Source of the DNA: Gnetum montanum | Taxonomy: Eukaryota; Streptophyta; Gnetopsida; Gnetales; Gnetaceae | Direction: 5' to 3' | Length of the DNA: 64,000 nt | Assembly (NCBI GenBank): GCA_015680685.1 | Contig: MNCI01013900.1 | Span: 22,645 to 86,644, forward strand | Shown here: piece by piece, positions 45,529-58,174 of the stretch | Layout of the letters: each line of letters starts with the position of its first letter | How positions within the stretch are numbered: the stretch's first letter is position 1 | Notes under the pieces: model-generated | Databases searched by the model: none | What the model saw: the letters and a program-made list of their open reading frames with translations, nothing else | Told to the model about the DNA's origin: nothing | Translations under genes and position numbers: made by a program

Positions 45529-46368
45529 TGATAAGCAACGAGGTATCCCTACACTCAACCATATGAATACAAGCATCTACGCATGATCTGGTCAAATTCC
45601 AAGGACTAAGTGCTTATGCACCTTTGTGAAACAAGGACAGGTTAGTCAATCATTATCTTCCCAAACTTACTTGTATAGCACAATTGTATGGTTAATTAAA
45701 CTTGAGGTACATGATTTTTATAGTTTTTTATGTTTTTATGTCCTAGTGCTACAAAGGGAGGAGAGAGAGATAACTAAGTAACTAATTTAATTTAACTACT
45801 CAACTATGCTTTAACTAGTCCTAACACCAAAATCTGTTCTCACTTGCTATACACATCCTGAACCAGTGCAACACTACTAGGATTACCAAACGCTAATCTT
45901 TACTGGGCCACCAAGCATTACACACATGCTTGAAGTGGTCGTACTGAGTGTGCTTACTTAGGAGAGTTGTAGGATGAGAGAGATAACATTAATTAACTAA
46001 GAAAAGTATTAAGTAATAGTAATTAACATTGATTAATCTATTCTGAATGCTGCAAGGTTTATCACAAAGTTCATCTTTATTGTTGTACACAAGGTGTGTT
46101 TAGGTACACAATGCTTGAATAAAGATCTATTCACTTTATGACTCCTACTACTGGCACATAGAAATAATTCTAACTCTGAGAGGGAGAAAAGAAAAGAGTT
46201 TGGGTAAGGGTCTAACTAATCTATTGCCAAACCAAGTGCACTTGCCTCTTATTTATAGGAAATGAGGCAGGTCCCGATATCGGATGCTCGATATTGCTTG
46301 GAAGGCCTCAATATTGTGGACCTGATATTGTGGATGCAATATCATAGTCCCAATATCATGGTTTATTA
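45529..46368 (-). repeat. inner element 5' LTR
   Basis: 840 bp, colinear with 36437-37245. Minus-strand TATA at 46250-46257 and GATATCGG/CAATATCA cluster at about 46270-46360. GTCTT follows at 46369. Confidence 0.9.
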
Positions 46369-46373
46369 GTCTT
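46369..46373. repeat. inner Athila-like TSD, right copy (GTCTT)
   Basis: It equals 36432-36436. Confidence 0.85.
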
Positions 46374-49343
46374 GAATCCCCATCTTGGCATCAATTATGT
46401 TGAGCCAAGCCCTTCCCATGATAATAGAGAAACATCCCTTGTAACTATCCATATGGATCACTAGGAAATCTATAGGATAAGACCATCCATAGATGTTGGT
46501 CACAATATCCTTCATTAATTCAAAGGGGATAATGATGAATTAATGGGTAAGCTCTAGCTTGATATTACATTTTTTTAATAAAGGTAGGTTCCAAGTCTTA
46601 TACATTTCCTATAAGATTAAATTTACTCTAACACTTGAGTCTAGTAGAGCCTTACACAACTCTTTTCCCACACTTTGCAAATAGATAAGAGGACTACCAA
46701 GATCATATCTTTTCTTGGGAAGATGGTCAACCTTGATCCAATTAGTAACTTTATGGGTCAACATAATAGTATGTACATTTGAGGGTCTTTGGTTTAAAGG
46801 AGGCTTGAGGATAGTTTTGGAAGTAATGAATGATGGGTTAACAACCTCATGTATATGCAAGGACTTATGTGGACTGTTAGTTCTAAAGAAAGTCCTCTTA
46901 CTAGTCTTCTACTCAAAATCACTTGGATGAATATCCAATTATAAATTAACTACCCTTATGGCATTACATTACTATGGTTGTGGGGGTATTTCTTCTTGCA
47001 TAAGTGGAGTAGGTAGCAAAGGAGTGGTGTTAGATGGTGTAGGGTTAGGTAAGGTATATTAATAAGGGTAAGTAGAGGGAAAATTAGTTCAAGGAGTATG
47101 GTTTTAATAATATTCTAGATGGTAGTAGTGATGAGGAAAAGGAGGATGATTGGTAGAGCTAGAAGAAGATATAGTCTACTGGACATAATATCCATAGGGA
47201 TCTAATTACTAATAAGAGTACTGCTATTTTGATGATGACATCCCTCATGACTATGGATTTTTTCACTACTAATATTACTCCTAAGGTTGAGGTGGTGCTC
47301 CACTTAGATAATATTATGTATGATGGAACTGCTGCTTGTAATTACCTTAAGGATAAGCGAATCTCTTGGATGATTTCTTCCCTACTAGTTTTGGGTTTAA
47401 TGCATATACCCTAGATTCTTGCAAATGTTACACTATAGGAAAATATTCTTTGGGACATTTAGATTGGAAAATGGTACATTTTTCATCCTCTATTTCTAAT
47501 TCTGCAATGTCATTAACTGTTACAGCCATACCTTTGGTAGGATACTACTCCCTACCTACTATCATCTTTTATCTTTATTACTACCCTGCTTTGTTTTCTC
47601 CTATCCTATTTTAAGAGTAGTTTGGAACTTCTCATATAAGGATTCTAACATTTTATCTATCTTATCCAATATTTTAGTAATATATTTTTTTTCAAAAATA
47701 TCTTTCTCTACCACTTCATCTAGCAGTGCTTCCCCTTAAAATCATAACAATATATATCTATTTTGCATATGGAGGGATCCCTTTTATATTCCTATGCATT
47801 TTCTTGTTTCCTCTACTCTCCTTCTTTCTTGATCACTTTTTCAATCAACCTTTGTATCTAATGAGCTCTCATCTCAGAAAGTCTTCTTTGGGCATAGAGC
47901 ACAAGAGTTTCTCATGTTTTGTTTTAGATTCCATCTATGATGTGATGAAGCTATTCCCTTTAAGAGAATCTATGACGTAGGCATCAATGAAACATAGAGT
48001 AGTACCTACCCAAGGTTGTATTCAAGGATTCATGATGTTCTTGCTTCCATCCTTAGATTTTCTTCTTTAGGTTGGACACTCAAGAGTGCATTTAATACTT
48101 GTCATTAACTATTTGTAACATAGTATTTCATCTATAAATGGATTCCAATTCTAAGGACTAGTACCAACATTTTGCCTCTTTGATGAGTGTCCTTAGAAAT
48201 AGTTTAAGCTTTTGCTAGTTATTCTCAATGTTTTGTAAGGCATAGGCATCCTAGAAAGCTTGCAGATGGTATTGTAGATCTTCATTATGCCCTCCTTCAA
48301 ACTTAGGGATATTGTTCATATCTAATTATTTAATCATGATATCCTTTTAATGCCTAGTGAAATATTTGACTACTTCTAAAACATTCAACATGTTTCTGGT
48401 AGCCAGCCATGATTCATCATTATCTTCATGTTCATTGTAGCCCCTATTATGACCATTCCTCCTATGGTGAGTTCTACTATGCCTCCTTTCTTAGTGATGC
48501 ACTTGTTCCTCTATTTGTTGGCTCCCATCTTTGTTCCTATCATCATAATGTGATCTCCTTTCGTCTCCATATCAATCCCAATCATCCCTATCTTTGTCTC
48601 TACCATGGCTCCTCTTGTTAGAATTTGATAATGAGGAGGATGATAAAAATGGAGGACTAAGAGAATGGTACCTTCTAATCCTTCTCTTTTGATCCTTTTC
48701 TTGATCCTTCTTCTTATCTTTTTCCTTCTCCTTTTCATTATCCTTGTTCTTAGAGAAATGACTAGGAGACTTTTCTTTTAAGGTTTCTTAACCTTTGGAC
48801 CCTATCATTTGTTCACTAAAGTTATTCAAGATTGACTACAATCATTTGTGAAAGGTATCCTCCTTAAAAAAAAGATAGATAATTTGTATATTGAGAGTGA
48901 CTAGAAAAGAAATCCTTGCCCTATTTATATGGTTGTAGGAATAATGATGTTGAGATTCTTTTATCCTTGAAGGCTTCATAGCAAGCCTTCATGTGTTTAT
49001 CCTTCTAGAGTTATTCTTCTATAGGTTGTTAGTACCCAGAAACTTGCTCTATGTTTTCATACTCAAGATTGACTATTTCAATACCCAATCTCATGAGTTG
49101 GATCATGATCATGGCAAGAATAGATCAATCAAGAGGTAATACAATGCTAGTATCCATATCTCTCCAGTGTAACTACTCATCCTAGTAGAGAATGAAGGTG
49201 AAGTTTAAATAATAAGAATCTAGATGGACATAGATGACTCTCATCTATTGAGGATTCTCATCGATAGTTATTTGCATCCTTTCTTGTTGCTTATTGGACT
49301 TGTTTCCATGTGGTGGAGATTCATTCGTGTGAGTAGAAGCCAT
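46374..49343 (-). pseudogene. outer Athila-like element: gag and protease
   Basis: From an ATG at 49343 (MASTHTNESPPH) the minus strand reads an N-terminal segment (VIYVHLDSYYLNFTFIL), an Arg/Asp/Ser-rich arm at about 48.8-48.45 kb, the capsid start IPKFEGGHNEDLQYHLQAF and YALQNIENN at about 48.3-48.2 kb, and the protease ELCKALLDSSVRVNLIL near 46.6 kb, where DLGSS has become DSSVR so the catalytic D-x-G is altered. At 46374 homology stops and is resumed at 36431. Heavily interrupted by stops. Confidence 0.82.
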
Positions 49344-49485
49344 TTCAGTAATGTATCTGAATTATGCCTTGGAATAATGTTATTATTATTATTATAATGG
49401 ATGAGAGATAGTTCGTTATGTTTTCCTACAATTCTTATATCTGAGTTCACTAGTTAATAATATTTCTCATACCTAGCTATACTAT

Positions 49486-49505
49486 GTTCCTAGTAATGGT
49501 GCAAA
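49486..49505 (-). other. outer element primer-binding site, tRNA-Asp type
   Basis: The plus strand reads TTCCTAGTAATGGTGCAAA directly before the LTR terminus TGATGAG. It is a degraded tRNA-Asp 3' end, with the same position and spacing as at 45509-45528 and 61844-61861. Confidence 0.65.
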
Positions 49506-50396
49506 TGATGAGTGGCAAGTATCCCCTATGCCTAACCATATGAATCACAAGAATTCACTAGCAATCTAGTCAAATTCCATAGACCTAGTTACCTAAGTGG
49601 CCAATATTTCTAAGTAGTAAATTGTATAGTTGCAAGGTCATTATCTTCTTAATCCACACTTGTGTTTTATCTATATGTATGGTTTTGTTAATGTATAAGA
49701 TGCATATTTTTATAATTATTTTAATATATTTTTTTCTTCTAATGGATAGATGATTGATTGAAGGTTGAATGATTAATTATCTAATCAACTAGTTCATTAA
49801 CTAACTATCCTAATGTTGAGTATTCATTCCCACTTGTCATACATATCCCAAACTAGTATTAACACTACTAGGTCCCAAGTGACTATTACTAGGTGTATCA
49901 AATGCCCACTGCTGGAATTACCAAGCATTAATACGTTATGCTAGAAGTGGTCATACCCATGTGTTTATGATTAATTATAGTAACTATTTAAGAGAATAAA
50001 TAGAAAGTGGATGGAAAGTGATGTGCTAAACAAAAATAGTAAACTATTCTAATTTTGCAATGGATGTAGGAAATCTTGATTTTATTACTATTTATACCAA
50101 TGCATTTAGGTACATAGGCACTTGAATAAAACACTATACAATCTCATAAATCCACACTATGGATACTCATAGGAAAAATATTCTATCTCTAGAAGAAGAA
50201 AACTACTAAGGTTTAGCTAACATAAGACCAAAATGTGCCATAAATGTGAGGAGTACATGCATTTATATTGGTAGTGACTATGTCAACATTAATGTATCTA
50301 TGTTAATATATCCTAGCATACATTGATAGGGATATGTCGATAGGGTTGTGTCAAAAAGCATACATCGATGTAGCCTATCTTATCGATGTTTCATCA
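49506..50396 (-). repeat. outer Athila-like 5' LTR
   Basis: It runs from TGATGAG to TTTCATCA (891 bp) in minus orientation. The U5 part matches the other Athila-like LTRs (CCTAACCATATGAATC, GTATCAAATGCCC, ACCAAGCATTA). Its U3 is different: instead of GATATCGC it carries ATCGATGTAG, GTCGATAGGG and CATTGATAGGG motifs around a minus-strand TATA at 50260-50267. Flanking ACTAC (50397-50401) should be one TSD copy; the partner was not found. Confidence 0.8.
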
Positions 50397-50401
50397 ACTA
50401 C

Positions 50402-50790
50402 ATTTATAAAGAATCACAAAGGATTATAAGTCAATATCGGGTCTGCTCAGAGATCACCATGGTGTTGTTAAAGGTATTATAACTCATGGTGTTACTAGAT
50501 TTGTCAAAGATGTTATCAAACAAAACATCATGTAACTATAGAAAATTATGATTCTCAATGTCTCACATTAGATAGGAATATTTGGTTTCATTAGTAACTA
50601 AGTAGCAAACCCACCATGGCTCTAACATCCAACTTTCCATGGTGCTTATGGAACATGAACATAACAAGTTTATTCAAACAAATGATGATGTGATATTAAC
50701 AATTCCATGTTTTTGGACAATTATTTAATTAAAGGGATGTCTTTTAAAGATACAATTGGAACTCTATTAATAACATGTACAACATAGTAT
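50402..50790. other. AT-rich DNA, probably decayed copia
   Basis: No motif is certain. It borders the copia integrase remnant and may be its continuation. Confidence 0.35.
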
Positions 50791-52600
50791 GTGGATTATA
50801 TTCATATTGAGTTTGGCATTTTAGCATCATTTAACAAAAAATTTATTATCTTATTTATTTGTATATTTTTCCTCTTTGCAACACCATTCTGTTGTAATAT
50901 ATATGATACCATGAATTCTTGTTTTATATCATTCTTACCATTATACTATTTGAATTCATTAGAAACATATTTTCTACCATCATTAGATCTTATAATACTT
51001 ATCTTAACATTTTTTTTTATTTTCAATTCTCATTTTGAAATGCTTAAATTTTTCCAAAACTTGTAACCTTAGGCCCATTTCATAAAGCCATATCATTCAA
51101 CAAAAATCATCATCAAAGATATCAAAGTACATTTTATTTCTTATTTCTTGCAATAAAAAGGGTCCACACACATCTGAATGTATTATCTTGAGTGATCTTA
51201 TGATGTTAATCTTGTGGTATCTTATAAATAGTAGATAGTGCATTGTTCCAAACTTACAAAAGGCACAATCAAGTATTTCATTTTCATCAAACTTGAAAAT
51301 CTTAGGATAGAACTAATGTATCTTCTTTAAGTTTTAATATTAACATGCCCAAGTCTTAGATGTCATTTTCTTAGCAAATCATTATTTTCTATTACATACA
51401 TTCTTTCAATTTGATAATATGATAGGCCATAATAACATCTCCACGATATATCATATAACATGATGTGTCATGCTTATTTCTCTGAAATTTAATACTTAAA
51501 TATTTTTTTTGTTAACTAAAATACTAAAATTAAAGTCATGAATTATTTTTTTTATAACCAGCATCTTTTAATTTTAATTTGAGAACTATCATATTCCCAC
51601 TTTTAATAATTTTAATAAATCGGCACATTTTTTCATGTTTATTAATAACTATAAATTTTTCATAAAATAACATGAGGCTCCAAAATCAATAGAGATAGAA
51701 TAATATAAGGTGTAATTTATGGTAAGAGCATTAAAGTCCATAGTAAAAGACTAAGCCTCTTCATTTACAACATTGGTAGTTTCAAACTTTAATTTAGATT
51801 ATCTTTCATTTTTCTTATTTAACTTTTTCATCCTATTTTAAACTTATTTTCTTGTCTATTTTTCATGAACTTAGCTATTGATTTATTCGGATTATCATAA
51901 TAATGATTTATGTCATGACTACCATCCTTTTTACAAATATGACAATACCTTGATATTCTCTATCTCTTTTGGTTTTCTTTTGATTTTACCACCATTGCTT
52001 GAGAATCTAGTTCCATTGCTAAAGCATATATAGTTGTCCCTAATTCTTCATCAAAGATATATATGCATAATTCCATTATTATATAGGTATTCCTATCATT
52101 CTTCATAGTTTGTCTAAAGACATCGTATGATGGTGGTAGCATCCTAACAAGATAACAATTTTATTGTTTCAATTGATACTCCTACATCTTGAGCTTGAAT
52201 CTAGCCTGCAATGTTGATACTTTCTAAATAAGGATGGTCATAGGTTCATCTTCTTTCAAATGAAGTGAATTTAATTAATTATAAAGAAATGTCATATTTG
52301 ATTCATTCTTAACTTCAAACATATCCTTTATCTTTTTCTACATTTTATATGTTGAATTGTATTTCTTCATTGATTTCACAAATTCATCAAACAAACTCAA
52401 TGCAATCAACATGTATGCCATCTTATTATCATCATTTACCATGGTGGTTTCAAAAAGGTTTCCTTTCAAACTATTTCCTTGTAGTAAAAATCTCATGTAA
52501 TGTTTTCATATGTGATAATTTGAGGCTTTTAACACTTGAATCTTAGGTAATAAGGTATAGAATTTTATTTGTACCATGGCTATTCCTCAATTTTGAATTA
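50791..52600 (-). pseudogene. Ty1/copia gag, protease region and integrase start (minus strand)
   Basis: Right to left: a gag with LNSLHLKEDEPMTILI and VRMLPPSYDVFRQTMKND (52200-52085), the layout of copia gag (UBN2 type); a zinc knuckle YCHICKKDGSHDINHY near 51950-51905, in which the last Cys is Tyr; and the integrase core near 51240-50800 with RSLKIIHSDVCGPF (first catalytic Asp) and later SDDGR-like and QQNGVAKRKN-like pieces (third Glu replaced by Lys). Many stops. RT and the LTRs are not seen; the outer Athila-like LTR abuts the left side. Confidence 0.8.
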
Positions 52601-53450
52601 GTTATTCACCAACCTACTTTGATATCATGTGAGGTTTACAAGATCAACGATGAACAAACTAATAGCCATAAAATCATAGAGGAGAGGACTAAGATACATA
52701 TCAAACACGTCAACCTCAATATTTAATATACAAAAAATATTACATTGAATAGAATGACGAGTCTCAACCACAAGTAACAATTATAATTGAGTACTAATAA
52801 GTAAATTAAAAAATTCTAATAAAATAAGTAAAAATGACATGACACCACAATGGTATGAGTAAATAACATTTATGATGTACCATAGTGAAATATCTTTAAC
52901 ATATTGAGGAGTTTCTACAAGAAGTAATATCTTTAATAGTTTCCACAATAATGACTCTAATTCGTGTCTCCTCATAAGTCTAAAACTAATGCTATAATAA
53001 TGGTCTTGATGAAAGATCTTAAATGTTTTAGAAGATTTCAGATATGAATAGATTCATTTTCAAAAATAGAGGAAGAAAATTTATATAATTTATTAAATTT
53101 ATTATCATAATCATGAATAGTCATTGATCCTTCATAAATTCATAAGGTTGCTAGTTGAATAACATGAAAATCCTTGACATGTAATTATTAACTTCATAAT
53201 GGAAAAGACAAAGTACATGTTTGAAGATACCAAAGCCACTTAAAGTAAAGTAAGAATAGGAAAAGTATTTAGATAAATGAGGACCTTATTTAAACGAAGC
53301 TTACATAAAGGGTTGAAAAATGAAAAAACCTTAAGAAGACCCATGAAAAAGGTTTTGTAGTATACCTAAATGCTAGCAACATGACAATAATTTTAAATAA
53401 GTAGTATTTTATAAATTATTCAAAACATATATAGGTCCTTTAAGATATGG
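52601..53450. other. AT-rich DNA, no gene recognised
   Basis: It lies between the copia gag and the LINE. Short ORFs only. May include the copia leader. Confidence 0.5.
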
Positions 53451-53862
53451 ATTTCTTAATATAGATGATAGAATTAAAGATAAAGTTTTTTCATTGAATA
53501 GTATTAGCTTCTTTAATGGCTTTGATATTTTTGGTTTTGTTAAAACTTGGGAAGATGCTGATTCTATAGATTTTATAGTTCCTAGATTTATTAAATTTTT
53601 TGTAACAATTACAAGAGTGGGGTGAAGAGTCAGAACTTCTAGTGGCATTGCAATGTTTGTGAAAAAATATCTTGAAATTTATGTTCTTTTAGAAACATAG
53701 ATGATCATATATAATATGTTTAGCTAAAAACATTATGTTAACATGGCTATTTTGTCCCTAGCGATGTTATCTTGTATGATTTCATAGAGTTGTCTTTTGG
53801 TCATTTTTTAGTACTTAGAGATATTGTAGAATTCTCAACAAAAAGGATAATTGTTTATTTAT

Positions 53863-54436
53863 TGTGATGTCCTGTCCCATGATGTCATGGAAAATGTCAA
53901 ATATACATTATACTAGACATTATGTGTAACAAGACAATATACCAAATGTCGAATATATGTAACCTTTGTCATTATGCATAAGGAAATAACAAGGAAAATG
54001 TAGAAAGAGAAAGAAAAGAATGCTTTGTTGATATGGAATGGAGTATCTGGATCATGCTGTAAGAGCGTTCCTTGGGGTTTTCTTTCTTTAGTCATCTATC
54101 CTTAGAGGTAATCCAACACTGCCACCATGATTAGGCCTACAACCAACTAGAAGGGATGGTCGGTCCTCTTCCTATCTTGCTTCACCCAACATCTGTGACT
54201 TGCCTTTATCAAGTCTACGACTTCATGCCTGGCATTACCTCTAAGCCCAAGCATAAATGCCTTAGGGCAAGCCCCCAAAGATTTCCTCAAGAGACATGTC
54301 CATTATTACATTGCACCCTTTCAGGTCTTAATTACAACATGCCCTTTCGAGGCTTGTTATGATAACCATAACACTTGTTATGAAGAGGCACCATCTTTGT
54401 TATGCAATGGCTTCATTTGGGAATAGGGACATTACA
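53863..54436 (-). mobile_element. solo LTR, TSD TTTAT
   Basis: 574 bp. It starts TGTGATGTCC and ends GGACATTACA, which are nearly perfect inverted termini. TTTAT flanks it at 53858-53862 and 54437-54441. It is colinear with the solo LTR at 7477-8042. Orientation is inferred as minus from shared blocks with the reverse complement of the chromovirus LTR. Confidence 0.92.
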
Positions 54437-55579
54437 TTTATGAACATTTTAATGTACATATAGGTTCATAACAAACAAAAATTATTTAGTGGAAACATAA
54501 TGTTAGTAGTTTAGACATTGTTGAAAATCATAACTAGATAAAAATTCTATAGATGACACTATCAATAATATGGGTTAACAATTATTAGAATGAAAAATAT
54601 TTTTTGATTATTCTATTTGTAGTGACCTTGCTAGATTTACTCAATTCATCATTTACTTTAACAAGACTTCAAGGTAACTCTTGCATTGATTTTCTTTTAT
54701 GTTCTTATGAATACATTGAATTTATTGAGGAGTTGAAAGTTAGAGAATTTTTAATGGAGGCTTATCATCATCATGTATTATCTTTGTTGCAAATTCAAAT
54801 TATTTCTTAGAAAAAAAAAGAAGAATAGAAAAAAATTATATTGGAGTCACATGAGAAGTTATCGAAGATTATTTGAATGCAGCACAACAAATAGACTCTT
54901 GAAAGGAAACATAAGAAGTTGGAATAAAGTTTTATTACAATAGCTATGCAATCTATGCAATAACAATAATAGGATGCTCAAAAGAATTGGCTTCATAAGA
55001 ATTACACATAGACTAGACAAAGTATTAAGAATGCAAATAAGAGTCATAAATAAACTTTATTTAAGGCATAAAAATGCTTGATTTGAACCAAGAGAAGGAA
55101 ATTTATTAGGGATAAATAAGAATATTTTTCTTACACCATTAAAAAAAAACTTAGACAGTTTTGGCAATGTTTTTAACATAAAGAATATTTTTTAATTTTA
55201 TAATAAGCTATTTATAGGAGAAGATGATAATTCTAGTGTTATCATTTAGCAAGAATGTCTTCAATTTATATTTGAGAAAAGTACAAAGGGTATTTAAAAA
55301 ATGACATGAAAAATTTTTAGATTCAGATGATTTATATGTAAAATTATTAAAGTGAGCAGAACTTACTATTCATATAGAAATTTGGCATAGATTAAATTCA
55401 AGAATGGATTAAGGATTTGATCAACATTAGAAAACTAGTAAAGCTATCTTGTTACGATAATGGGAGATAAAAATAATTTGGAAAATTATCAAATAATCAT
55501 TGCAAGTGATAGTTTTGCTATGTTGGTAGGTGCTATACTAGAAAAGAGAATCAATTCTTAGGCTAAAGTTAACCAGGTC

Positions 55580-56230
55580 AAGGTAAGATGTCAAGTAGAT
55601 TTTAGACAAAATCACTCTACTATTAATCACTTAGTTACTCTCACACATTGTATGAAGCTTGTAAAAATACCTAATAAAATGTTTTTGTTTACTTTATTGA
55701 TTTTACAAAATTATATGATTCAGTAATTCATACAAAACTATGATTGTGCTTGCACAAAATTGTTTTTTTAGATTTTATTACAACAACTCAAAGATTGTTT
55801 AAGGAAATAATTATTAAAATTATAAAAATTTTAATTCTACGAAAAAATTGGAATTGAGCAAGATTATCCATTTTTTCCGAATCACTTTAGTATCTTTATT
55901 GATAAAATGCAAGAATGATAGTGTAATGGGAGAGATAATCATGCTATCAAAATTGGATCCCAAGTAGTAAATCTTTTTCGATATGCAAATGATGTGGTCT
56001 TGATTTACAATACTAAAGAAGTTATGAACACTATATTGTAAATTTTAGAAAATTATTATTGCTCATATGGTCTTCAAGTGAATGTGGATAAAACCAAATT
56101 GATGATTTGGGATATAAAAAATGGCTATTAAAACTTCCATTTTGGAGATACAAATGTGCAAATATTAGATTCTTTTAAATATTTTGGTTTTTTTATATGA
56201 ATAATTACATGTGAAGGAAGTGCATTAAAG
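55580..56230 (+). pseudogene. LINE reverse transcriptase core
   Basis: Reverse transcriptase primes on nicked target DNA. The sequence CQVDFRQNHSTINHLVTLTH near 55590-55650 matches the LINE QxDFR...ST-x-x-H-x-x-T-L block. FIDFTKLYDSV near 55698-55730 is the first palm Asp motif. RYANDVVLIY at 55979-56008 corresponds to the catalytic YADD box, but the first Asp is Asn (AAT at 55988-55990), so the site is dead. GLQVNVDKTKLMIW follows at about 56070-56110. Frame changes and stops are frequent. Confidence 0.85.
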
Positions 56231-57127
56231 AAAGAATAGTAGGGCATTTCAAGTCTTTATATACTTTTAAAACAATGGCAAGGATTTAGAACTCTAGGCG
56301 TGGAGGATTAGAGAACAAAATTTTCAAACTATCACCTATCCTAATATATTGTATGAATGTGTTATTTGGAGATATTTAAAGAATGCAAAAATATTTTCTT
56401 CTTAACATGTTAAAGGTAAAGATGCAAATACCTTACTCAATTTTATTATGTAAATATAATTTATTATCTTTAGAGGTAAAATCCTTGTGGTAATTTATTA
56501 CATTCATTCATAGCTTCCATATCTTAAGAAAAGATAAATTTTCTAAAGCAATTCTTGAGGATTCATGAGATTTTAGTTAGTAATTTTAGGGAATGCAATG
56601 ATTGGGAAAATGAAATATCTCTTGTGGTGATGTGCAGTAAAATCCTAAGAATATTCACCAACTAGTCAAGAATTGGTTTTAACATAGATGTCGTCTAATA
56701 TGGATGGAAAAAGATAATTTTACTTACATCACATTATATCGACTAAACTAGATGTAGATGCTCACTATGTCTCAAATATTATTCCAATAAAATATTAGAA
56801 TACTATCAACAAGCTCTTATTATATTCTAATCATCTTAGAATTGAAAGTAAAAGTTGGATGCAACTCCCTCAAGAAAAGCACATTTGTAGGTTGTGAAAG
56901 TTAAGAGCCCTTGATGATAAATTACATGTATTTTTACATGTGTTGTAATTACTCATTTAATACAACATTATATTATTATAATAAAAAAACATATTTGATT
57001 TTTTTTCTTTTTTGCTACCTTCATTGGTGCTTGGTCAATTTGTAGAGTCTATCTTTATTTTTCATAAAAAGATATTATCTATCTAATATATTCTATGGAT
57101 CTTCAAACATAATAAAGTTTTAAGTTC

Positions 57128-57148
57128 AATTAATTAATTAATTAATTT
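57128..57148. repeat. (AATT)5 microsatellite
   Basis: Five AATT units in a row. Confidence 0.9.
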
Positions 57149-58169
57149 CAAAAATCAAGTCACATGATACCACAAAATGATCAATTGGCCAACCAATGGG
57201 TTAAAAGTCATCTAGAAAATATTGGAATATGCTCACATGACTAAGAACAAGTTTTAATACAACATAAAAGAATAACTAGAATAAATTCAAAATATTTAAC
57301 ATGTCTCATTACTATATCTTTACTTTATTCTAAAAACCTTAGAATAAAATAAAATATAATCAAAAGTAAAATACTAACAATGAGGCATCATCATCCTTGT
57401 AATCTATTTGTCTAAGAGCAGCAAGGATTAGTGACATAATAAAAGGATAAAAGAAGTAATAAAATAAAAAATTAATGAAATTCCAAAGTATCATATATAA
57501 ACAAGGAGTCAAAGGTTCAATTATTAAGATGCATAACAACTATTATTCAACTTAAAAGATCTCAAGTTCAAATATCAACAAGTATGAAAGAAAGGGTTAT
57601 AAGCATAAAATAGAATACCTCATTATATAGACATGCTATAATTAAAATAAAACCTTATGCTTAAGATCCAAGCATAAATAATGGTTAATAAAGCATATAT
57701 CCTAGGATCTAAATAACAAGGTATTATACACTTCAAATCAAATTCACAAAACACATGTACAACACTAACTCCAAGGTTGATACCCACAATACTTGTTAAT
57801 TCTTTGTTTAAATCCAAAATACTTTTGCAAACTTAAAGTTGAGTAGCCACTAATCATGCATCTTCCTACCATAAAGCATGTTTGATATAAAGCTTATGAT
57901 CATGCATAAACCTCAAACCCTTTTAATATTTATTTCAATAACTTTTCATCTTTCTTTAGGCCTTAGAGAATCCACATATTATATTTCATGATTTTTACCC
58001 AATTGAAAAATACAACTTTTTGTTTAAGAAAATACTTTCTTAAGCACTAAAAACTTATTTTAAAATTTTTATTAAAATTTTGAACTCTAATTTTTCTTAT
58101 AAAAATATATCATCTTATGACATAAAAATTCATTACAAAGATTTCTCAATTCTAGAAAAAAATATCTTA
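57149..58169. other. AT-rich DNA, no gene recognised
   Basis: Short ORFs without motifs lie between the LINE and the solo LTR. Confidence 0.6.
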
Positions 58170-58174
58170 TTATC

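Larger units (their letters stand above)
36437..46368 (-). mobile_element. inner Athila-like Ty3/gypsy element, complete, TSD GTCTT
   Basis: A 9.9-kb element on the minus strand: 5' LTR 45529-46368, tRNA-Asp primer site next to it, gag from about 45.3 to 43.4 kb, protease near 42.7 kb, RT, RNase H and integrase down to about 39.3 kb, a 2-kb non-coding 3' region, polypurine tract and 3' LTR 36437-37245. LTRs share full-length homology. Athila lineage is inferred from the protease (LLDLGSSVNLI), RT (FLDGYSGYN) and integrase (NREIMKIL, ALWAYRSTWKLPIG) wording. It lies within the protease region of a related element. Confidence 0.92.
53451..57130 (+). mobile_element. LINE (non-LTR retrotransposon), decayed, split by a solo LTR
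   Basis: Endonuclease parts flank the insertion. At about 53505-53700 it reads DIFGFVKTWEDADSIDFIVP and SGIAMFVKKYLE; after the solo LTR, at 54600-54800, CIDFLLCSYEYIEFIEELKV and a SDH-like end. Reverse transcriptase follows at about 55580-56230. A region near 56830-56940 (WMQLPQEKHICRL, ALDDKLHVFLH) recalls the C-terminal zinc-ribbon of plant LINEs. Multiple stops and frameshifts. The endpoints are approximate; no poly(A) tail or TSD was identified. Confidence 0.75.

Noticed and set aside
36437-46368. Reading 36.4-50.4 kb as one long minus-strand element
   Set aside because: Two LTRs with a perfect GTCTT duplication and the homology break at 36431/46374 show two nested elements.
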